Source: DUPU01 sp050952465
GTDB lineage: Bacteria; Bacillota; Dehalobacteriia; Dehalobacteriales; Dehalobacteriaceae
Length of the DNA stretch: 64,000 nucleotides
Assembly (NCBI GenBank): GCA_050952465.1
Contig: JBMNKZ010000008.1
Coordinates: forward strand, 62,001-126,000
Reading direction: 5' to 3'
The notes below the pieces were generated by a model that was not told the origin of the DNA, did not search any database, and was given only the letters and a program-made list of their open reading frames with translations. The translations under genes and the position numbers were made by a program. Every line of letters begins with the position of its first letter. Within the stretch, counting starts at the first letter, position 1. Shown piece by piece: positions 35,243 to 43,034 of this stretch.

Positions 35243-35270
35243 TCATATTAATGTATTTCCTTCATATGGT
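35243..35270 (+). promoter_or_regulatory. Putative sigma-E promoter of spoIID
   Basis: TCATATT (35243-35249), a 13-bp spacer and CATATGGT (35263-35270), against the Bacillus sigma-E consensus KMATATT and CATACAMT. Consistent with mother-cell expression of spoIID. Confidence 0.4.
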
Positions 35271-35316
35271 TACTTATAAATAAAATAAATTTAAAAGTAC
35301 TTTATGGAGAATATAG

Positions 35317-36272
35317 ATGAAAAGACTTTTTCTATATTTTTTTATGGTCTTAATTTTTGCTACTCTCCTTTTGGTAAAATATTTCGGCCCTTGGGATACA
35401 GCTGACAAAAAGGGGCCAATAATTCATGTCTATTCATCTTCCGAAAACAGGACGGAAAAAATGCTTTTGGAAGATTATTTGGTTGGTGTGCTGGCGGCAG
35501 AGATGCCGGCTGGTTTTGAAAAAGAGGCTCTTAAGGCTCAGGCCATTGCAGCAAGAACCTATGCCTTAAAAAAAATGAAAGCATTCCAAAGTTCTGGGAA
35601 TAAGGTGCATCCTCAGGCGGAAATATGTGTTAATCCCAGCCATTGCCAGGGATGGATTTCCTCTAAGGAAATGAGAAAAAAATGGGGCATGATTAAATCC
35701 TGGGAGTATGAAAGAAAACTTAAGTCAGCTGTGCGCGAAACAGCTGGGGCGGTTTTAAAGTACGGACAGGATTTAATTGATCCTGTTTATCATTCCACCT
35801 GCGGCGGTCGAACGGAAAATGCTGAAGAGGTCTGGGCTAATCCGATTCCTTATTTAAAGAGTGTCTCCTGCACTTGGGATCGGGAATCCCCTAAGTATCA
35901 GGGAAGCTTAAATTTCTCTCTTTCAGAGCTAAACAAAAAACTAGGTTTGGATCTTAAGGAAGATAGTTTTTCAAATGGAGCCTGCAAAAGCTGTCAGAAA
36001 CAAAAACCGGCCGGGTAAAAATTATAAAGGCAGGGAATAAGGTATTTTCTGCCACAGAATTTAGGCAGTTGCTAGGTTTGAATTCTACTAATTTTACCTG
36101 GCAGGTTAATAATCAGGTAACAAATAAAGAAATTATCTTTCGGACTATTGGGTATGGACATGGCGTGGGGATGTGCCAGTACGGGGCCAACGGCCTAGCG
36201 AAAAAAGGTTGTTCAGCGGAAAAAATTTTAAAATATTATTACCAGGGCGTAAACATCGAAAAAATATATTAG
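35317..36272 (+). pseudogene. spoIID: Stage II sporulation protein D, single-base frameshift
   Basis: SpoIID is a lytic transglycosylase that thins septal peptidoglycan during engulfment. The first 233 codons (to 36018) give a signal-anchor, the catalytic Glu62 in AAEMPAGF and the VYHSTCGGRTENAEEVW zinc site. The frame then stops. The rest is readable in another frame: T-G-R-V-KII from about 36009, then LGLNSTNF, then the hallmark GYGHGVGMCQYGA, to 36272. Adding one A to the A5 run near 36003-36007 restores one 318-residue protein. Either a real mutation that should hurt sporulation, or a sequence error. Confidence 0.88.
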
Positions 36273-36332
36273 AATAAACATAAGAATCAACCAAAAGTCA
36301 ATCAGTTTAAATTAAAATCATCTATTGTCAAG

Positions 36333-36362
36333 GTATATTTTTCCTACAAATTGGTTAAATAA
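36333..36362 (+). promoter_or_regulatory. Possible sigma-F promoter of spoIIQ
   Basis: GTATA (36333-36337), 15 bp, then GGTTAAATAA, against sigma-F GYWTA and GGNRANAHTR. Two positions of the -10 deviate. spoIIQ is sigma-F dependent in Bacillus. Confidence 0.3.
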
Positions 36363-36381
36363 TTGACAAGAGGTGATTTTT

Positions 36382-37140
36382 ATGTTTAGTTTGTCTGGCT
36401 GTCTTTCTAGTTATATTAAAGGTATTAAAAGTATCAGCATTAAAACTATTAGAAGTATTAAAAGTATTAAGAGATTAAAAGAATGTGAAATCAACAAGAC
36501 ATGGTTTTTCATTACGGCCTTATTCATTTTGACAATTACTGCAACGGTATTTTTTATCTGGCAAGAAAGAAATGTAAACCAACCTTCTCCTAATCAAATC
36601 CAAGTTTTATCTCCAGTTAGGGAAGAAGATCATGAGGTAGAGCCAACTTCCACATTGGTTGAACCAAAAGAAGTGCGTCCTTTACCACAATCCATACCGG
36701 ATGCTGAGGATATTGTCCCGGAAAAAGCCTTGGAGATTACCGAGGACGTTATCATGAAATGGCCGGGACAGGGTGACATCATTGGAAAATTTGGATTTGG
36801 CTATTCTGAGACATTTAACGATTTGCGCTTTCATTCCGGGATTGATATTGCCTTACCACCGGGATATGAGGTGAGAGCAGCACTTCCTGGTACGGTGACT
36901 TCTATTTCATCCAGCCCCATGTGGGGTTATGAGATAGTGATAAAACATGGGGATAAATTAGAAACCAGATACAAGGGAATTAAACCGTTAAAAGAGAAAA
37001 GCGGGTATCAGGTCGCTAAGGGCGACATCATTGGGCAGGTAATTCATTCCCCCAAATATGAGGCGAAAATGAAGCCCCATTTGCATTTTGAAGTCTATGA
37101 GTTCGGCAAGGCAGTAGATCCAATGGAATATCTTTATTAA
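36382..37140 (+). CDS. spoIIQ: SpoIIQ-like forespore membrane M23 protein
   Basis: 252 residues from ATG 36382 (AGAGGTGAT upstream). The short cytoplasmic N-terminus carries repeated Ile-Lys/Ser-Ile-Lys units (about 11-32), then one membrane helix (about 43-62), a Pro/Glu linker, and a LytM/M23 domain. His151 and Asp155 (FHSGID) and His233/His235 (HLHFE) are kept. The usual YxHLS His is replaced (RYKGIK, near 196-201), so peptidase activity is doubtful. In the sporulation channel SpoIIQ binds SpoIIIAH across the septum. Position between spoIID and spoIIID fits. Confidence 0.85.
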   Translation: MFSLSGCLSSYIKGIKSISIKTIRSIKSIKRLKECEINKTWFFITALFILTITATVFFIWQERNVNQPSPNQIQVLSPVREEDHEVEPTSTLVEPKEVRPLPQSIPDAEDIVPEKALEITEDVIMKWPGQGDIIGKFGFGYSETFNDLRFHSGIDIALPPGYEVRAALPGTVTSISSSPMWGYEIVIKHGDKLETRYKGIKPLKEKSGYQVAKGDIIGQVIHSPKYEAKMKPHLHFEVYEFGKAVDPMEYLY

Positions 37141-37194
37141 AATTAAATTAATTAAAAAGTTGCAGGCCGCGTTCCCTGTTCCTCCCGGCCTGGA

Positions 37195-37239
37195 TAAAAA
37201 AGAACTGAAAAGCGTGACAGCTTTTAGTTCTTTTTTTGC
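37195..37239 (+). terminator. Terminator after spoIIQ
   Basis: TAAAAAAGAACT-g-AAAAGC pairs with GCTTTT-a-GTTCTTTTTTT around a GTGACA loop. Confidence 0.85.
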
Positions 37240-37286
37240 TATTTCCCAATATATATTTACAAAAAGGCGGTAAGGGAGGCTAGTTT

Positions 37287-37544
37287 ATGCAGGACTACAT
37301 TCAGAAGCGGGTGCTGGAAATTAGCCAATATATTATTGAATCATCAGCGACCGTGAGACAGACTGCGTCGGTTTTCGGTGTGAGTAAGAGTACCGTTCAT
37401 AAGGATGTTACAGAGCGGTTACCATTGATAAACGAAATGATTGCAATTCGGGTCAGGCAAATACTGGAAACAAATAAGGCAGAACGTCATTTGCGAGGAG
37501 GAGAAGCTACAAAAAAGAAATATAGTGCAAAAAAGAAAAAATAG
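37287..37544 (+). CDS. spoIIID: Sporulation transcription factor SpoIIID
   Basis: 85-residue mother-cell regulator acting on sigma-E genes. The helix-turn-helix is in VRQTASVFGVSKSTVHKDV (about 23-41). The C-terminal tail is rich in Lys and Arg for DNA contact. AGGGAGG before the ATG. It sits between spoIIQ and mbl as in Bacillus and Clostridia. Confidence 0.95.
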   Translation: MQDYIQKRVLEISQYIIESSATVRQTASVFGVSKSTVHKDVTERLPLINEMIAIRVRQILETNKAERHLRGGEATKKKYSAKKKK

Positions 37545-37575
37545 AGGATTTTATCTGCTGAAGGGAGAATATTTT

Positions 37576-37605
37576 TTGCTAATTAGCATAACTTTGGTTT
37601 ATAAT
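37576..37605 (+). promoter_or_regulatory. Sigma-A-like promoter upstream of mbl
   Basis: TTGCTA (37576-37581), an 18-bp spacer and TATAAT (37600-37605). A terminator hairpin follows about 35 bp after the -10 box, before mbl begins at 37737. Confidence 0.6.
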
Positions 37606-37641
37606 GTCAATATAGCGGAAGAATGAAATAGAAATGAAATT

Positions 37642-37663
37642 CGAAGGCTTGGCCTTCGTTTTT
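37642..37663 (+). terminator. Promoter-proximal terminator before mbl
   Basis: CGAAGGC-ttg-GCCTTCG plus TTTTT. It could end spoIIID transcription or attenuate the promoter just upstream. Confidence 0.75.
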
Positions 37664-37736
37664 ACTTAAACATTAATGGACAAGCTGAAAAATGGTTGAT
37701 TACTAGGAATTTATACTGGCAGGAGGAAGAAGGATC

Positions 37737-38768
37737 ATGTTTAGTCGGTTTAATTTTGGCAATGATATTGGAATTGATTTAGGGACGGCTACGATATTAG
37801 TCTATGTAAGAGGGAAAGGCATAGTATTAAACGAACCTTCCGTGGTGGCCATTGACCGGGAATCCGGGCATATTTTTGCCGTAGGGGAAGAAGCAAGGCG
37901 CATGCTGGGGCGTACTCCAGGAAATATTGTTGCTGTACGGCCTCTTAAGGAGGGCGTAATTGCTGATTATGATACCACCGAGAAAATGCTCAGGTATTTT
38001 ATTACCAAGGCTTGCGGCAAAAGCTGGCTTTTCAAACCCAGAGTAATGGTCTGTATTCCGTCCGGGGTTACCGGGGTGGAGGAAAGAGCCGTGAGACAAG
38101 CTGCCATCTCGGCCGGGGCAAGACAAGCATATTTGATTGAAGAACCATTGGCCGCAGCCCTAGGGGCAGGATTAGATATTGCTCAGGCCAGCGGAAATAT
38201 GATTATTGATATCGGTGGCGGTACCACGGATGTTGCTGTACTCTCCTTAGGCGGCATTGTCTGCAGTAAATCTCTCCGGGTCGGGGGAGATAAATTTGAT
38301 GAAGCCATCGTGCGATTTATTAGAAGAGAACATAATTTGATGATTGGTGAGCGATCAGCGGAAGAATTGAAAATTAATATTGGGACAGCCTATCCCCAAG
38401 GATTGAAGGATAATAAAATGATGGAAGTAAGAGGGCGAGATTTAGTCAGCGGTTTGCCCAAAACGATTATTATCTCAGCCCGGGAAAGTTATGAAGCCAT
38501 AGCCGAGCCGGTGGATGCCGTAGTTACTTCGGTAAAAGAAGTATTGGAGAAAACTCCTCCGGAACTCTCTGCCGATATCATTAATAAAGGAATGGTTTTA
38601 ACCGGCGGCGGTGCTTTGCTAAATGGATTGGATGTATTACTGGCCCGGGAAACCGGCCTACCGGTTTATGTGGCTGATGACCCGGTTTCCTGTGTAGCCG
38701 GTGGCACGGGAAAAGCTTTATCACAGCTGCATGTATTGCAAAAGACAGGAAGCTTTAAAAAAGAATAA
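37737..38768 (+). CDS. mbl: MreB-family rod-shape protein, Mbl type
   Basis: Bacterial actin that guides lateral cell-wall synthesis. 343 residues. Phosphate 1 motif DIGIDLGTAT at 10-19, phosphate 2 IIDIGGGTTDVAV near 162, adenosine motif LTGGGALLNGLD near 288. The spoIIID-mbl order argues for Mbl over MreB proper, which usually lies with mreCD. AGGAGGAAG before the ATG. A family A terminator follows. Confidence 0.93.
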   Translation: MFSRFNFGNDIGIDLGTATILVYVRGKGIVLNEPSVVAIDRESGHIFAVGEEARRMLGRTPGNIVAVRPLKEGVIADYDTTEKMLRYFITKACGKSWLFKPRVMVCIPSGVTGVEERAVRQAAISAGARQAYLIEEPLAAALGAGLDIAQASGNMIIDIGGGTTDVAVLSLGGIVCSKSLRVGGDKFDEAIVRFIRREHNLMIGERSAEELKINIGTAYPQGLKDNKMMEVRGRDLVSGLPKTIIISARESYEAIAEPVDAVVTSVKEVLEKTPPELSADIINKGMVLTGGGALLNGLDVLLARETGLPVYVADDPVSCVAGGTGKALSQLHVLQKTGSFKKE

Positions 38769-38790
38769 AACTCCTCTTGTCACTTCGTAA

Positions 38791-38818
38791 CGTCCCCCTC
38801 AAAGAGGGGGATTTTTTA
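38791..38818 (+). terminator. Terminator after mbl, repeat family A
   Basis: TCCCCCTC-aaa-GAGGGGGA then TTTTTTATTT, preceded by GTCACTTCGTAAC as in the murA copy. Confidence 0.8.
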
Positions 38819-38823
38819 TTTCG

Positions 38824-38860
38824 CCTCCCTCTCGGAGGGCGGTGGTGGCGCAACCGACGG
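38824..38860. repeat. Palindromic repeat, inverted relative of the rho terminator element
   Basis: CCTCCCTC-tc-GGAGGG followed by CGGTGGTGGCGCAACCGACGG. In reverse complement it matches CCGTCGGCTGAGCCGCCACC of 11858-11878 with a few changes. Confidence 0.6.
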
Positions 38861-38925
38861 AACGTGAATTCTATTTCTATTTCCGGGCATACTAACTATT
38901 ATGCTTTAGGGGAAGGAAGAAGAAA

Positions 38926-39897
38926 ATGTCTTTAAAACAATTATATTTGAGTATTTTAGCGGGGGTTTTTTTAGGAGCATTTTGTGCCCATGGGTATATG
39001 GGATTAACTTTACCCCAAGAAGAGCCGGTTGAGATAGAAGTACAGCAAAGGTTTTTGACAACTGACTCAGTAAATACAATGCCTATAAAAACAATTGCTG
39101 AAAAAACACATAAAGAATATAGAGAACAAGAAGAACATGTAGAACAAGGTTTGCCTGAGAAACAAGATGCACCCTTAGAACAAGTAAAACAGGTAAAACA
39201 AGAAAAAAAAGATGCACCTGTGGAATCAAATGTACCTGCGGTTCCCCTTCAGCACCGCAACAAAGAATTAACCAATTACAATATTATGTTTTTCGGCATT
39301 GAGGACAACAAACTACAGATGCTTACTGTCTATAGCATTAATCAAGAAAACAACTGGAAGTCAGGAACGGTATTTATTCCCACGGATACCCTGGTACCGG
39401 GAACAAAAAACACGTCCATGGCAGATTATTTCTATCAGAATGGCCCGGAAAAGGTAAAAAAGCTGGTAGAGAAGTTCATGGAAATAAATATTAACTATTA
39501 TATCATGGTTGATCGGAACCTGCTTCTGGAAGTAGAGCCTTATTTAGACCCGATTTTTGTAGACGGGAAAAAGGTAAATATTTCGCAACTTTTTACCAAG
39601 GAGATTACACCGGAAGACGAAATAATTTTGGCTGAGCTTTTAAAAAGTTTTACTAAGCCTGCCGTATATTTCGGGATTCTTCCCAAATTAGTTCTTACCA
39701 GCAAGCAGTACATCAAGACAGATTTTCAGCTAAATTGGACTAGTTTTTGGGTTCATTATCAAATGGCAAAGAATATTGATACTTCATCGGTAACCAAAAA
39801 AATCATTTCCGGTAAGTATGTGACCCTCAGAAATCAGAAATACTGGATTCCTACCCAGCATGCTTGGTGGAATATGGTATATGAAGTGACAAAATAA
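38926..39897 (+). CDS. Degenerate LytR-CpsA-Psr (LCP)-like exported protein
   Basis: 323 residues: signal-anchor (about 5-28), a Glu/Gln/Lys-rich linker (about 60-100) and a C-terminal domain that follows the LCP outline. NIMFFGIED corresponds to the first LCP strand, FIPTDTLVPG to IPRDTYV, ADYFYQNGPEKVKKLVEKF to the AYGG..V helix, and INYYIMVDRNLL to IDHYVDTDFDGF. The phosphate-contacting Arg of IPRDT is Thr here, and the downstream Arg-rich RVxRQQ block is missing. Probably not a ligase by itself. It could bind polymer or partner the true LCP at 40895. Homology is inferred by eye. Confidence 0.6.
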   Translation: MSLKQLYLSILAGVFLGAFCAHGYMGLTLPQEEPVEIEVQQRFLTTDSVNTMPIKTIAEKTHKEYREQEEHVEQGLPEKQDAPLEQVKQVKQEKKDAPVESNVPAVPLQHRNKELTNYNIMFFGIEDNKLQMLTVYSINQENNWKSGTVFIPTDTLVPGTKNTSMADYFYQNGPEKVKKLVEKFMEININYYIMVDRNLLLEVEPYLDPIFVDGKKVNISQLFTKEITPEDEIILAELLKSFTKPAVYFGILPKLVLTSKQYIKTDFQLNWTSFWVHYQMAKNIDTSSVTKKIISGKYVTLRNQKYWIPTQHAWWNMVYEVTK

Positions 39898-40219
39898 AAA
39901 ATTTATTAATTCATCACACTTTTGAGAGTTATTAATTCCCCCAAGGTATGCCTTGAAGTCTCTTCCCCGGGTTAGACCCTCCATAAAGATCACATTACTT
40001 ATTTTCTAGTATTACATAATCAAAAATGAAATCAGTTAGTTATTACAAAATAGTTGGTATTATTTTACATAGATATTAGCAATAGTTTTTCATAATGCCG
40101 ATGTGAGCCATTATATAATTATTATCTGTCATAAATAACAGGAAATTCAGGTTAAATGTAGAATAATTTAAAAAGCTATGGTAAAATTTCGTATTGGTGT
40201 CGATGTGAGGTATTACATA
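39898..40219. other. AT-rich intergenic region
   Basis: About 320 bp between the LCP-like gene and the next start. Contains a small CAAGG-tatg-CCTTG hairpin and many AT runs. No clear promoter, riboswitch or repeat was recognised. Confidence 0.5.
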
Positions 40220-40831
40220 ATGATAATTATCCGGCGTTTAATGGTTTTCTTTATAGCTTTGTTTCTGATCGGGTTTTATTTTGGCCCCATAGTTTCAGCA
40301 ACATTTTTAAGTCCGGGTTCAGTTGATGATCCGCTGGTGACAAAAAAATGGGTAGATAACTATATCCTGGAGAAAACTTCTCCCATCCATGATCGGACAC
40401 TGATTTTGACCTCAAGAGTGAATACCTTAGGACAGGCTGTGGAACAAATCAGCAAAGAAATGCGTCCTACTATTATCCTTACCGTTGGATCAAAGATTGG
40501 TCTCATCGATGATCAGGAACGTGTTTTGGATGCCGCGCCTTTTTTAATCTCCGGAAGGACGCTTTTGCCATTGCGTTTCGTGGGGGAAGCCTTTGGCGTG
40601 AACTTTGCCTGGGACAAACAGTCAAAAACTGTGACCTACCCATCGGCGAAGGGCAAAGTGGCCTTAACTATCGGCCAAAAGAAGGTTCTAATAGGGGATG
40701 AGTCGCTTACTCTTGACGTAGAGGCAAGGATCGTGGCAGGAAGAACCTTTGTCCCTCTTCGTTTTATCGGGGAATCATTAGGCGCAGAGGTTAACTGGCA
40801 TTCTGAGGCTAAGAAGGTAGAAATAAGATAA
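40220..40831 (+). CDS. Exported protein with copper-amine-oxidase-N-like domain
   Basis: 203 residues. The signal peptide (about 3-28) ends at a likely VSA cleavage site, a helical segment (about 40-90) follows, then a C-terminal Cu_amine_oxidN1-type domain. That domain shows two related units: GRTLLPLRFVGEAFG...W and GRTFVPLRFIGESLG...W. This domain is common in clostridial surface proteins and is thought to bind cell wall, not copper. ATG 40220 is preferred (GAGGT upstream, clean signal peptide). An earlier ATG at 40178 lacks a ribosome site. It lies between two LCP-type genes. Confidence 0.82.
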   Translation: MIIIRRLMVFFIALFLIGFYFGPIVSATFLSPGSVDDPLVTKKWVDNYILEKTSPIHDRTLILTSRVNTLGQAVEQISKEMRPTIILTVGSKIGLIDDQERVLDAAPFLISGRTLLPLRFVGEAFGVNFAWDKQSKTVTYPSAKGKVALTIGQKKVLIGDESLTLDVEARIVAGRTFVPLRFIGESLGAEVNWHSEAKKVEIR

Positions 40832-40894
40832 AAAGAAAATAGTAACAAGGTAGAACTTGACAAGAACTTTGCTATGGGTGAGGAGAGATTTTCA

Positions 40895-41893
40895 TTGACA
40901 GATTTGGAAGAGCAATTTTGGGGTTATAAAAAATCAAAAAATAATAAAGAACTTTCCAAAGAAGGGGAAAGAAATGCCAAGTACTATTTGGCCTTGCTGT
41001 TTTGCATGGCACTTTTTCTTTGGACTGGGTTCCAATTATCTTTTATCTTTCCTTTAGAAGAAACAGAAGCCCGGCCGGATCAAGAAAATGTAACAACGGA
41101 AGTGCCGGCGGAAGATCAGGAGGATGATAAACAAATCATCTTAGTGCTGGGCGGAGATAACCGAAAAGGAGAGCCGGGCCGAACAGATACAATTTTGTTG
41201 GTATTTCTCGACCCTAAAGAAAAGACGGTGAATGTTCTTAATATTCCCCGGGATACATATGTTAAAATTGCAGGAAAAGGCTTTAAGACGAAAATTAACC
41301 ATGCCTTTGCCTATGGCGGGGTAGATATGGCCAAAAATACGGTAGAAGAATTCTTGGATATTAAGATAGATCATTATGTAGATACAGATTTTGATGGTTT
41401 TGCTAGCTTGATTGATGCCCTAGGAGGGATCACGGTTGATGTAGAAAAGCGGATGTATTATCCTGCAGAAAATATTGATTTAAAAAAGGGTGTCCAGAAA
41501 TTAAACGGAGAACAGGCTTTAGGCTATGTACGCTTCCGGAGCGACGGCCTGGGGGATCTGGGTCGGGTGGAACGGCAGCAGAAGTTTCTTCCTATTCTAG
41601 CTGATCGAATATTGAGTTTAAGTACGTTGTGGAAGATTCCCAAGCTAGTAGGTATTTTTCAGGAAAATGTGGATACAGATCTTTCCCTAAGAGAAATGAT
41701 TTCTTTGGCTAATTCTTTTAAGAGTTTTGATGTTTCAAAGCTAAAAACAAGCATGCTCCCGGGTACTCCGGAATATATTAATGGTGTTAGTTACTATATT
41801 AGTGACCCGGTGGAAACTGCTAAATTGATAGACGAGCTTAAGTCTGGCAAAATATTAGAGGAAACAGAATCTGAAGAAGAAACCGAATCCTAA
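40895..41893 (+). CDS. LytR-CpsA-Psr cell-wall polymer ligase
   Basis: LCP enzymes move undecaprenyl-linked polymers (teichoic acids, capsule, secondary cell-wall polymer) onto peptidoglycan. A short cytoplasmic tail and one membrane helix (about 32-52) precede the LCP domain: LVLGGDNRKGEPGRTDTI, IPRDTYV with the phosphate-binding Arg, KINHAFAYGG, and RVERQQKFL. All key residues are present. TTG 40895 is chosen for AGGAGAG at seven bases. ATG 40874 is an alternative. The next gene makes a ManNAc-type linkage, supporting a polymer attachment role. The acidic tail is rich in Glu and Ser. Confidence 0.93.
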   Translation: MTDLEEQFWGYKKSKNNKELSKEGERNAKYYLALLFCMALFLWTGFQLSFIFPLEETEARPDQENVTTEVPAEDQEDDKQIILVLGGDNRKGEPGRTDTILLVFLDPKEKTVNVLNIPRDTYVKIAGKGFKTKINHAFAYGGVDMAKNTVEEFLDIKIDHYVDTDFDGFASLIDALGGITVDVEKRMYYPAENIDLKKGVQKLNGEQALGYVRFRSDGLGDLGRVERQQKFLPILADRILSLSTLWKIPKLVGIFQENVDTDLSLREMISLANSFKSFDVSKLKTSMLPGTPEYINGVSYYISDPVETAKLIDELKSGKILEETESEEETES

Positions 41894-41917
41894 GAAAACT
41901 CAAAAGGAGCAGGAATA

Positions 41918-42690
41918 ATGGCTTCATTAAAAATATTGGATATTCGTGTGGACAAGGTGGACATGATGGGTGCCTTATGTGTGGTGGACTCTTTTGTCCA
42001 GGAAGGCGGCTTTCATCATATCGTTACCTTAAATGCGGAAATTATCTATCAGGCACAATTTAACCAACCTTTGAAGGATCTGATAAATTCCGCCGATTTA
42101 GTTACGCCCGACGGGGCGGGGATTGTTTGGGCCGCGGGTTTCCTGGGGGAGCCGGTTCCAGAGCGGGTGACCGGCATTGATCTAATGCTTGAGATTTGCA
42201 AACAAGCCCGCCATAACGGGTGGCGGATTTATCTTTTAGGCGGTTCTCCGGGCGTGGCTGATGAAGCGGCGGACAAATTGAGAGCACAGTATCCGAATAT
42301 TAATATTGTGGGTACCCATCATGGGTATTTTAAAGAAAATGAGGAAGCAGAAGTATTAGAAAAGGTAAGACAAGCCGAGCCTGACCTGATCTTTGTCGCC
42401 CTGGGCGCCCCCCGCCAAGAATTTTGGATCCGGGCACATATCAGGAGAAGCCTCCCAGTGAAAGTTGCGATAGGAGTAGGCGGGAGCTTTGACGTAGTGT
42501 CTCTGGCCGGGTGAAAAGAGCACCGGTCTGGATGCAGAAGCTAAAGCTGGAATGGCTGGCCCGCCTGATCAAGGAACCATGGCGATTAAAAAGGATGCTT
42601 TCTTTGCCTAAGTTTGTCCTGATGGTGATAAGAAGTAAGAGCGAGCTGGAGGCAAAGAAGAAGCTGGAGAAGAAGAAGAGACTGCCGTAG
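41918..42690 (+). pseudogene. tagA: WecG/TagA/CpsF glycosyltransferase, C-terminal frameshift
   Basis: N-acetylmannosaminyltransferase family that adds ManNAc to GlcNAc-PP-undecaprenol in polymer linkage units. Codons 1-198 show TLNAEI, TPDGAGIVW, ERVTGIDLM, LLGGSPGVA and LGAPRQEFWI. The frame then ends at VVSLAG-stop. From GTG 42511 another frame gives VKRAPVWMQKLKLEWLARL, the normal TagA C-terminus, to 42690. Adding one G to the GGG at 42509-42511 repairs it to about 257 residues. Loss of this membrane-associating tail may inactivate it, or it is a sequence error. Confidence 0.87.
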
Positions 42691-43034
42691 ATAGAGACCC
42701 TGATAGGCGAAAATTATTCCTTGTGAGAATACACACTTCCCCATATATAATAATTAGGGATAATATACCCCTTCTGGCCGGGGGAAGAAAATTTTCTAGA
42801 AAAAGTCCAAAAAAAGTGCAAGAAAAGTTTCTGCTTCTGATTGTATTTATCTATGTAAGGTCAAAAATACCTTATACGATTTATTTGTTACCAAAGTTTC
42901 TAAAGGGGCTAGCCTTTAGACGTTTAGAAAAGAAATATTTACGGAGGGAGTGGTAACCGAAGCGGTACGTAGCACGCAGTGTAGTTTTTAGGAATTGAGG
43001 AGAAACCAAAAAATTAACAAAGGGGGAATTAAAC
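42691..43034. other. Intergenic region before the S-layer remnant
   Basis: 344 bp, AT-rich. A 77-codon ORF (42723-42956) is Lys/Arg/Leu-rich without a ribosome site and is probably chance. The last 20 bp carry AAAGGGGG before the decayed TTG start at 43035. No promoter was clear enough to call. Confidence 0.5.

Noticed and set aside
39898..40177. Riboswitch ahead of the copper-amine-oxidase-N-like gene
   Set aside because: No c-di-GMP, SAM, TPP or other known core sequence could be recognised, only AT-rich sequence with one small hairpin.
42723..42956. 77-codon basic ORF before the S-layer remnant
   Set aside because: No ribosome site, AT-driven Lys/Ile/Leu composition and no motif.
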